Shown: positions 54,601 through 64,000 of the stretch, one piece after another
How positions within the stretch are numbered: position 1 is the stretch's first letter
Layout of the letters: the number at the start of each line of letters is the position of its first letter
NCBI RefSeq assembly: GCF_047495875.1
Contig: NC_092461.1
Location: 92,944,431 to 93,008,430 of the forward strand
Source: Pithys albifrons albifrons
Taxonomy: Eukaryota > Chordata > Aves > Passeriformes > Thamnophilidae
Length of the DNA stretch: 64,000 bases
Direction of reading: 5' to 3'
Notes under the pieces: model-generated
Database searches by the model: none
Seen by the model: the letters and a program-made list of their open reading frames with translations, nothing else
Told to the model about the DNA's origin: nothing
Position numbers and translations under genes: made by a program

Positions 54601-55729
54601 CCGATGAAAAGAATTTTTTTTTTACTCCCACAGAGTATGCAATAATTCAGGAATTTTGATGCTATTACTTATTGATGTTATTGAGAACTCATCAGCTAAA
54701 CATCAATACACATAATATTCCTGTGTTGGGTGTCTCTATCTCTCATGGCCAGTAAAACTATGCATTTATTGAAGTTCTGAGCCTGCAGGACTCAGATCAG
54801 TGGAGTTGCTGGAACGGAGCTGGTGAGGAAGTGGCAGGGAAGGACATTTCCAAAAGGAATATTACACTTCTGAGTATTTATGGGTTTCTGAATACTTATT
54901 TCAGAAAAGTATAGCACTGCTTCACAACAGCTTTCAAAGAGAGCGAAACCACTCCAATTTTTGGGGGTGAGGTTGGGAACAGATGTGCATCCTCTCTGCC
55001 CTATATGTCTTCCTATCCCTCCTTTTTCACCTGCAATACAAAATACTTGCTTCCTCCTTGAGGCTTGCAATACAAAGGCACAAAACAGCCATTCTTCTAC
55101 CTGTGGCAAACCTCAACTCACCTCCTCCTGAGGTGTTCAGAAGAGGGAAGAACTGGAAGCTGTACCCCAGCAAAGATGGAGCACAAAGGTGAGAGTAGAA
55201 CAAACAACTCAAAGGGCTGGATAAAGGGTTGGCTGCCCTCACTGATCTGCCCTTGCTTCCCTCCACAGTGATCCCTCTCTCCCTAGTCCCTGTCTCACTA
55301 CTGGTCAGAGAAGGAGCAGACACTGGTGGAATGCCTGTCCCTGTGTTTGAACACAGAGTTAAGACAGGCTCCTCTACCCTCATGGCTGCCACACAAGCCT
55401 GGTGTTAATGGCATGTGCAAGGTGCTGGTGCAGAGTGCAACTAGGATTCGTAACAAGAGCCTGAGCGTGTGACCAGCGTCTGTTGTGGATTCTTGGGAAT
55501 TAAATAGTTGTTCGTCGTGCCAAACACTACCTTCATTCTTATAAAATCAAGTATTACAAAAAATTCCTAAGGTGTTATACAGTGTAAGAACATATTCATA
55601 CAAACATCAGACCTCCTCTGAGACTTCTCTTCCCCACATTAAACAATCACAACTCTCTCAGGCTCCCTCATATGATAGGTGTCCAAATCCTGATAGCTTA
55701 AAACGCCACTAAAGAACTGCTAAGAGAAA

Positions 55730-56360
55730 GTTTGTATTCCATTAGCAGCAGATATTTATTTCTGCGCAGAAATGAGGTGGTTAATACCACACAAACTCAC
55801 TTCAAAGCACAAGTGCAAAAGCAAGTTAATTTATACATCTGAAGCTAGGTGATTACAACATCTCATATATTATTCATGTGATTACAACCTCTTATTACAT
55901 ATTGATGATAGGCGGAGTCTGGCCGAAGTTGGGGCAGTGTCTTCTTTTGGCATCAATTTTGGGTAAGGGGTCTTCGTAGGTCTTCCTCAGGTTGACCTGG
56001 CTTATTCCTAAGTGATCCAGCCAAATTCTGTGCAAAAGATCTTGGCTTGTTACCATTCATATGTCTACCTTTACCCGATTTATAGCTTCTAGTCCAAGGT
56101 ACAGCGAATTCAGTGAATAGCCTTAGGTCCAGGTAAAATAACAGAGCATGCTAGCAGTAAGGGTTGGGCAACCAGGCTTTCACAGGCTTTAAGATTTTTA
56201 TGAGGTCTTTTGGAAAATCAGGCCTTGCTCCTTCTCAGATACCTTCCTAACTTTTGATAGACTTACTCCAGTACATTCATGTATCTCTTGTTTTGGAGAG
56301 TTCAGACGTGGACACACCAATGCAGAAGTTCTGTAGTTGGGGCTGAGCTAACGAGAAGAT
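55730..56360 (-). mobile_element. probable ERV LTR region (minus orientation)
   Basis: Read on the minus strand there is a TATAAAT-type box near 55831-55837 and an AATAAA signal at 55755-55760, in LTR order. The low-coordinate end probably lies near TGTATTCC at about 55732. The other end is unclear; a purine-rich AAGGGAGG (minus strand) near 56367-56374 could be a polypurine tract before a TG start. The frame 56379-56648 (minus) just beyond is open for 89 codons and might be a retroviral remnant, but I recognise no motif in it. Boundaries and class are uncertain, and no target duplication was found. Confidence 0.4.
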
Positions 56361-58242
56361 TCACTCACCTCCCTTGGCCTAGTGGTTACACTTTCCCCAG
56401 TGCAACCTTGCTGCGTAGGCTGCAAGAGCACTTTGCTGGCTCTCGTTCCACTTAGCATTCACCGGGTGCCCAAGGGCCTTCACTGGAAAGGGGCTTTCCA
56501 GCCAAACACCACCAAGGTTGTACAGGTGAGTACCCAGGGTCTCTTCCTCCATAAGGGCAGAACTTGGCATGTCCATTTGCTTGGCTTCAGAAGATTCTTG
56601 CTGAACAAAATCTAAAGCCTTTTGACATGCCACCGAATGGCACCACAACCCAATGGTACATCTGGTGTACTAACAATTTCTCCTGGTTTTTTTCACACCT
56701 GCAAACCTACTGAAAGTCTGACCTGCCCCATCACCACTGATGATGTTACACTGTATTGGTCCCATTATCAACCTCTGTGGTCTAAATACTAAATAATATT
56801 TTTAAATGCTTAGATGCACACTTGAGTTCCATGTTTGTCATCTTCTCAAAATATTCCTGATAAAAAACTCCAAAACAAACAAACAAAAAAACTCACAAAA
56901 ACTCAGAAAAATGTAACTAGAAAATAAAACAGTCATGAAGATGACTTTCGAGAACCACTGAGGTGCAGTTGCAAGTTAAAACAAAATACGTATGGTTTAT
57001 CCCTCTATTTTCCTCTCTGACAACAAATTGGTGGTAAACACATTAGTTAGAATGATGCCTCCTAGCCCTATTATTCACACACAATTATACAGAAAATATC
57101 ATCACTAAATCTGAAATAACAATGTTCAACCTTAATTCTTTGGATTGTTTCTGTATATGCAGTTCCTGTGCAGTATTCCAGGTCCAGGTAGCCAGCTTAC
57201 TGCCTCATTATTTAAGTGGTTGTCATTGAAAAAACAGTGTTACTTGAGTCATAATTCCAGTACATGATTTCCCAAATGCAAATTCACAAATCCCACAAAT
57301 GCAGTTGTCTCATTGCTTCTGCACTCAGAAACTGCCATGCATCTAAGAACTGAGGATAAGAGAGTAGCTTTAGATTTCATTTCAGATAATCAGCCATAAA
57401 TTTGTTATCTCTTCACTCCTGTTCACGAAGGCTTGAGAGCTGACAGTCTGAGGAGATGAATGGGAAAAATCCACACAATGTTCAAATTTATTCATTCAAA
57501 TTTATTCAATCAAGTTGTTCACAAAGGAAGGCAAATACCTATGCTGGAATCCACTTGTGTCTGAGCTCCACACTTCAACTCAAAAAACCTTAACATACCA
57601 GGGCAATGGCCACACCAGGTTAAAGCAGATTTATATACCAGTTTCCTTCACCTCTGCATCTGCTCTCTCCTAGATATCTGCAGCTCAGGAATTTATTTGG
57701 ATCTTTCTGTTGTCTTTGGATTTAATATTCCTTATGGGTTTTTTTTCATTCAATGAATTTATCTAGTCCAGTTACTTTTTGAAGTTGCAATTTTTGGCCT
57801 GCATAATAATCCACAGTAAAGAGATGCACAGATTCCTTTACTTGAGGAACCATCTCTTCTACATTGTTCTGAATCTGTTTCTTCTGTGTTTCATTTTATG
57901 CTGCATAGTTCTTACTTAAAAAACAGAGTGAATAAACTACTGGTTTAGTAGAAGTTCACAAGAGCTATGACCAGCACCATTTCAACTGCTGGAGCAATAC
58001 AGAGTGCTCATTATCTTACTGTGTGTATTAAATAAGAAGGTCAGGATTTCAGTATCTGAGTACAGCTGCTTAGCAGTCCAAGGACTAGTAACACAATTTT
58101 GGCAGAGACAGTGGAAATATTCCCTCTATTAACAAAAAAAGTAGATGCTCATGGGTAAATACTGGGTTTTCACCAGTTACAATCCTAGATATTAATTTTT
58201 GATTTTGTATATCCCATTGGTAATGTTAGAGATGTTATCATT

Positions 58243-58345
58243 ATTGGACATGGTGTAGTGGTGAACATCACGATGCTGGACGAACAGTTGGACTCGATGC
58301 TTAGAGGTCTTTTCCAGCTTTAACAGTTCTATGATTCTATGATGT
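58243..58345 (+). mobile_element. CR1 3'-end fragment with octamer tail
   Basis: The segment runs through GTGGTGAACATCACGATGCT and GTTGGACTCGATG to AGAGGTCTTTTCCAGC, then ends in TTCTATGATTCTATGATG, the avian CR1 terminal octamer repeat. It is heavily 5'-truncated and in plus orientation. Confidence 0.95.
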
Positions 58346-58752
58346 GCATGCCTTAGAATGCCTGCGTGGCAACATTATCTATTAAATACTGTAGGACAAC
58401 TTGCCTATGCACTGACCATGTATGCATACAGATAGACATTTTTAAAGGTTCATGTTTTACTATTAAGTCTTCCTATACTCACTGCAGCTTCCCACAAAGA
58501 CAACAAGCAGAGGATGCAAATTGCTGGCACAGTGCGGCAACTGTGGCAATTCATAGCTGCAAGTTACATCTCCAATCCTCAGGCTGCTTTCAATTATCAT
58601 GAGGTAGGAAATTGCATGGAATTGCTCCCAGGATAAGAATTTTATAAGTGGTTCTGCAAAAGTCCATCCCCACCCCCGGCAATAAATAGAGTAAGGGCGC
58701 ACTGAAAATCCAACCCTTTTCTTACTTGAAAAAGCAAGGACAGCTGTAAATT

Positions 58753-58857
58753 ATTAAAAACAACAATAACAAAACAACCACAACACCCCACTCCCCCCAA
58801 AAAATTCCATCAAAACCCCCAAAACCTATCAAAACAAACATACAAAAAACCCAACTT
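58753..58857. repeat. A/C-rich low-complexity tract
   Basis: About 105 bp composed almost entirely of A and C with a few T, including CCCC runs. The opposite strand, which is the GABBR2 sense strand, is G/T-rich. No clear repeat unit. Confidence 0.85.
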
Positions 58858-61800
58858 GTAATGAAGCTTATCAGCAAAAATAATTATATGAACATTCTAA
58901 AATTCCTCAGGTTTTATCTTGACATTTAGATTTCACCAGAGCCAAGCAGAGATGGACAAAAGAGAAGATGCTGTGAATCCTGTATTTCAAGAGATATGGC
59001 TGTTACATTTATTAGTAGGAAGACAGCAATGCTTGCAGCCATCAGGAGTCCTGCAGTTCAGTGTTCCTGGCTGTTAGAAGCTCTGTCAGGTAGTTGGCAA
59101 TGCTTGGAGCTGACATTAATCACCAGCTTTGGGGTTCACAGCCACTACAAGCAGTTCCTGCAACTTGGCGGTGCTGGTAACAATCTATTTCACTTAGCAG
59201 CAAACGCTGGCATATGGGTGTTGCTTATAATTTCAAAGCAGCTTTTTGCCAATGCTATTAGCTTCCACAGTCAGCTGGGGTTATAGTAATGGGAGATTTA
59301 GGAACTTTTAAAACCATTTCTAACAGTGCTGCCTAACAACAAAGAGTACCTTTGGCTACAGTAACTGTGCATACAAACATTGCTAATATGTTGGCAGCTT
59401 TCCTAATAATAACCAAGTGCCTGATACTACCTACAGCTGTGGAAGCATTAGTCAGGGCTTCAAAACGCTGCTGCTATGTCAACAACATGTATGGAGTTTA
59501 ACAAGTCATTCTTACAATACCAGGAGATATTCTGCCAGAGCTCTGTGCCGCAGCTAAGTCCCTCAGCAGGGTATATTAGCTCAGGCTCAGCACTGTGAGA
59601 ATAAAGTCACACAGATTTTGAGCAATGTGAAAATATTGAAAGCTACACCACAGAGAACACAGGATACTGAAAACACAGACAGAGGCTCTGTTTCTGAATA
59701 CCAAAATATGTGTTCAATGCATCAGAGAGACGGAGTAGAAAATTTTAATTCAGACATCACTGTCATTATTTCTGGAGATATCTACAGGGTTGTTGGGGTT
59801 TTTTAAATCTAAACTAAAAACAAAAAAGAAAATGCTCAATGCCTTATAAACAAGTTGTGGATTTGCTCTATCATGTCTTCATAAAGAGATGTCCAAGGAA
59901 ATCAGTGAAATAATTTTCAAAAGCAGTATGTTTGAAAGCTATAGTGTAATTCAATCTCTGAATCCTGGAATATAGAAGCATATTTTAACATTATTCTACT
60001 ACAGAGCAGGAAGAAACCTGACAAATCTTCCAATAACTTCAAGCTTCACCATGTCTGCAAATTCCACAAAGGCGCTTTAGAACAATTTTTGTTTTTTAAT
60101 TGGCAGAAGACATACTTCTCTCTAAATTAAAGAATACCTGTGAAATTATTTGTTTTAACCTTTCTTAATACAAAAAGTGTAGTACATGTGAGTTCCTCAT
60201 TTCATTTTGAAAATGGTTAAACATTTGCTTCTACAAGTCTTTGGTTTAGCTTGGTTTGGATTTTATATATTATACACCTAAATATGTGACATTAACACTA
60301 ATGCTTTGAGATACATTAAGATGTCTTACAAAAAAGCATGTCTAAAGGCAATTTTGATTTTAAAAAATTCAGACAGATGTTGAAGGACACAATTCTAGTG
60401 CATAACTGACTGTGTTTTCAAGTCTTTTCCCTTTTCACTGCTGACTCCATCATAAACATAAAGGGCAAATCATGCTAAACCAGTCGGATCATACTTTTTG
60501 ACAGAGAACAAACTTTGGATCTGAAGGAGAGACAAGGGAAATGACACACCTCATTTTAAACAAGATTTTTGACACTATCTTACAATAATATCTAAGCAGG
60601 CTAACAACCATCCTGAGCAGGATGAACTGCCATTCAGTTGGTATGTAACTAGTTGGGAAACTACAAAAGAAAATTAGCTATGAAAATGTCATACAATGTC
60701 ATAGGGTTTTCTGTGCTTACACACAGTCTGTTGCAGTTGTGATATCTTATGGGAGTGATGAAATAATCTGTAAGCTCTCACACTTGCAGATAACAGTTCA
60801 GAGGGGTTCCAAGACACAGAAATGCAGTTGTAGAATTCATAACAATGGTAAATGAGAGAAACACTGGAGAAAATAGATAAAATTCAGTAAGATGAAAAAC
60901 CTTTACACATTTAGCAACAATAAAACCATCAAATAATAAAAAAAGCAACCAAACCCAAGTTAAAAGCCAATGTTTTAGTCTTGCATGGGGGCATAATAAT
61001 ATCTGAGCGTATAATAGTTCACAAAGTTAAATGTGAATCAACAATGGCATTCTGCAGGAAAAACGCCATGCTGTTGTAAACTAACAGGAGCATTATCTGT
61101 ACTCCAATAGGAGTGGACTTTGTCCTCTACCACTGATATATGTCAATAAAGCAGCAGAGCCTGAGAACATATCATTGTTATTGGTACCAAAAGGAGGAGA
61201 GATCAACCATTTCTTTTGTACTTGTTTCCTGAGGTTATGCACAAGATCGAAGTGGTACAACTACTTATAATGAAAGTGCTTTCAGATGGTGCTATATAGA
61301 CAGTAACATCTGCCCGCCATAATATAAAACTAGATCTTGTTCATTAAATCCCATTTGAGCAATTGTAGGATACCATGTAGTGAAAAGCTTCTAGTGAGTA
61401 TGTGATCCAATAACTCAAACCCACAGAATATTCCCTGAACACTTTATTAAACTGAAAACTTGTAGTAAAACCTACTATGAGATAGCAATGATGTGCCAAA
61501 AAATACGAGCACAGAAGGAAGAAAAACACTGCCAATGCCCTTGACCTAACCAGAAATGGGGAATTTATTCTCTGAAACTCTTAATGACCTTTGTTAGAGT
61601 TGCTGAATTTGGTGGCCCAACAGAGATAAGACAGCCACAGCTCTATGCCCCCAGGTCTAGCTGGTAGCAAGACTGGGCATGTATTCCCTGTACAAAGGAT
61701 ACACACATACACCTATATGCGTGTATGGACATGGCCAGTCACACAGACAAACAGACAAACACACTGACAGCATCAATGACTGCATTCTGCTTCCCTTTCT

Positions 61801-62423
61801 GGCTGGTCAGGATGAAAGTACTTCAGTGAAAAATACACATATATGTATAGGTCTGTATATGTCTATCTATGTATGTACACACCATGAACCCCTCCATGGC
61901 TGGGCTTAAACACTCAGTCTGACCAGCAGCTGTCCCTGGACTCTCAGGTCTCCCCAGCTGGTGGCAACTGGACTTACAAAATGCTGAGACCCTCAATCCT
62001 GTTCCAGTTGCTGGTGCTCAGGCACACACAGGCACACTATGGGCCTCTCCAGTCACCAGCCTCAGACCCTCAGCCCACACACACACACAACAAATGGTGC
62101 TGGTCAGGCACAGGGCATGGTCAGAAAACTGTACTGGCCAGCATGTTCCCATATAACCAGCCTATTTTAACCCCTTTGCCCACTATATCCCATGCTTGTT
62201 TGTCTTTTTCCCTCCTTCTGCTTCCTCCTCTAGACATCCCATAACAAGTTTTTCACAACCCCAAGATACCCTTTGCCTGCATCCCTTAACAATCCCTACA
62301 CCCTACAGGCAGTAATATCCCTCTTTTCAAAGTGGATCCCAAGACCCTCTCCCACTGACTGATCTTGATGGTCTTTACACCTGGTCAATGGGGCCCCATA
62401 CTCCCTTGCAGCAGACCTGTGAG

Positions 62424-62541
62424 TATCTGGGTCAGGGTCCTCTCGCTGATAAGCTCCTGGGGTTCCTCCAACTGCCACTGACTATCTGGGTCAGGGTCCC
62501 CTCCCTGATAAGCTTCTGGGGTTCCTCCAACTGCCACTGAC
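62424..62541. repeat. 59-bp tandem duplication (two copies)
   Basis: Copies 62424-62482 and 62483-62541 both run TATCTGGGTCAGGGTCC to CTGCCACTGAC with a handful of substitutions (about nine in ten bases identical by eye). They lie in a G+C-richer segment (61920-62650) that may be an old ERV piece. Function unknown. Confidence 0.9.
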
Positions 62542-62928
62542 CCTCTGTTCCTTCATCCTCAGGGCAACATACCATAACAACCTGAAGCAGTGGGCTATGT
62601 ATCATGTGGCAGAGGAAGAGAAGAGAGGGAAGGAAGCACCACTAGCCTGAGACAGCAGACTTGTGATTCTGATCCCAACCAAAGCAACCACCTGCACTCA
62701 TGAGCAGTACATACCAAGCGAAAGAATTGCATACAAAGAGAAACACCATCATAACTTGCCCTACTTTCTGTGTCCTTCTATAGCCAGTTTCCAGCATTTA
62801 AAAGTAAGGCAATTAACAAAGAAATGAACAAGCAGAAACAAAACCAAGAATCTTTGAGGTTGAAATCTTTCCTGGTCCTTGAGTGCACCCAGCTTAAAAC
62901 CTTAAGTAATATGATCATTTATATAACA

Positions 62929-63113
62929 ATCATAGAATCAAAGAATGGTTTGGGCTGGAAGGAATCTTAAAGAATATATATTTCCAAGTCCACTGGCAAG
63001 AGCAGGGACACCTTCCACTAGACTAGGTTGCTCAAAGCCCCATTCAATCTGTCCTTGAACACTTCTAGGGATGGGGCATCCACAACTGCTCTGGGCAATC
63101 TTGTTCCAATGTC
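62929..63113 (-). mobile_element. CR1 3' fragment (minus)
   Basis: On the plus strand it starts with the inverted tail AATCATAGAATCAAAGAATG, followed by TGGTTTGGGCTGGAAGGAAT and later GGGATGGGGCATCCACAACT, which is the reverse complement of the CR1 3' region. It is 5'-truncated near 63113, where AT-rich DNA begins. Confidence 0.95.
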
Positions 63114-63235
63114 CATTATATATTCACATATTATATATACTGAGTGTTTATATATATGTTCATAAATATATATTTATTTAAATATGTTATAAACATATAA
63201 CATGTTTATACATTATATATTAATGCAATAAACGT
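63114..63235. repeat. AT-rich low-complexity stretch
   Basis: Interrupted TA and TATT runs with many ATATAT blocks, about 120 bp, directly beyond the 5' truncation point of the CR1 fragment. Nothing else is recognisable. Confidence 0.85.
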
Positions 63236-64000
63236 CCAAATCATCACAATCCACAGAGATATAAACCTCTTAACCCCTCCTGGCTTTAGCAACCAGTCAG
63301 AAATCCAATCCTAAGCCTAGCTGTTCCACCACATACTTTCTACAATGCCTTCTGTTTTCTCTATATAAACACTGTAACATGGTCTACACTCAGCCATTAA
63401 ATATTACCAGTCTCTCTGCCCTCAACAACCTCCTTTGATGTAGGCCATCTCAGAGTGTCACTCTTTGGATGTTTAAAATTTTTTTAAAACCTTCAAATCT
63501 AAATACTTTATGAACACTGTACATGCACCTGCTGTTTGAATGGAAAGATAACTAGCCTCAAAGCTTGCTGGAAAATACTTATGTACTTTCTGATCATCAC
63601 TTCTGTAAACAAGCTAGAACATCTTCCCCCCAAAATCCCTCATTCTCTTATTCATCTCTTTTGGGCTGTTCCACTTTAACCTGTATGAAAATTCTGGCCA
63701 GATTTTTGCAGAATATTCTAATGATTTAATGAGGTACTACCCATAGCTTGTATCATGGTATTGTTTCCTGTTCCAATCAAGAACCGCTTGCCATGACTAA
63801 ACTGAATTACCTTTTGTATACACATCACACTGGTGTTTTACAGCCACAGGTGACTCAAGCCCTACATCTGCAGCAGAAATGTTTGTCACTAGTTTCAAAA
63901 TGCGCAATTCCACACAATGAATCCTTCCTTGTAATTTCTGTTCCTCCTTCCAAAATTACATGTATTTTCTCTGTAATTCAGCAAGAAAGTTCTTTTCAGT

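Noticed and set aside
55027..55392. 121-codon minus-strand open frame in a G+C-rich stretch
   Set aside because: No recognisable domain, overlaps other frames on both strands, and is likely chance in a low-stop region.
58996..59286. 96-codon open frame, no repeat recognised
   Set aside because: The translation matches no family I know, there is no splice or promoter context, and a frame of this length is expected by chance in 64 kb.

Overview
The window looks like bird genomic DNA. It is AT-rich, non-coding for the most part, and carries several CR1 LINE copies with the avian 3' tail plus several solo endogenous-retrovirus LTRs of bird type. No bacterial-style genes, CRISPR arrays, rRNA or complete tRNA genes were seen.

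The only protein-coding gene I can support is GABBR2 (GABA-B receptor subunit 2) on the minus strand, represented by two consecutive internal exons. Exon A (37944-38114, 57 codons) and exon B (2124-2225, 34 codons) join in frame at a phase-0 junction and encode adjacent stretches of the extracellular Venus-flytrap domain. They are separated by a 35.7-kb intron (2226-37943). Positions 1-2123 and 38115-64000 are parts of the next and previous introns. I found no further GABBR2 exon in them.

The introns hold mobile elements. (a) A degraded, internally deleted CR1 spans about 24.15-26.77 kb and retains traces of the ORF1 esterase, the endonuclease and the reverse transcriptase. (b) Shorter CR1 3' fragments lie near 33.0, 42.2, 47.1, 58.2 and 62.9 kb. 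(c) Four solo LTRs have sequence-verifiable ends and target-site duplications: 15534-15955 (6 bp), 30506-31131 (5 bp), 32599-32996 (5 bp) and 45818-46399 (4 bp, with perfect 7-bp inverted ends). (d) Another ERVL-type LTR at 35715-36306 lacks a clear duplication, and two less certain minus-strand LTRs lie near 0.14-0.47 and 55.7-56.4 kb.

Three observations stand out. First, two copies of an about 125-bp element that I cannot assign (25924-26046 minus, 31190-31314 plus) each have their own exact 10-11 bp target-site duplication, and their stem pairings are largely kept between copies, as in a retroposed structured RNA. Second, exon B begins GTGAGG directly after its acceptor AG, so splicing to exon A regenerates a donor-like site. 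This is the signature of a recursive-splicing exon, and skipping it would remove 34 residues in frame. Third, a 665-base uninterrupted purine run (47536-48200), built from AAGGG and then AAGG units, sits in the upstream intron. I saw no evidence of a novel multi-gene system.
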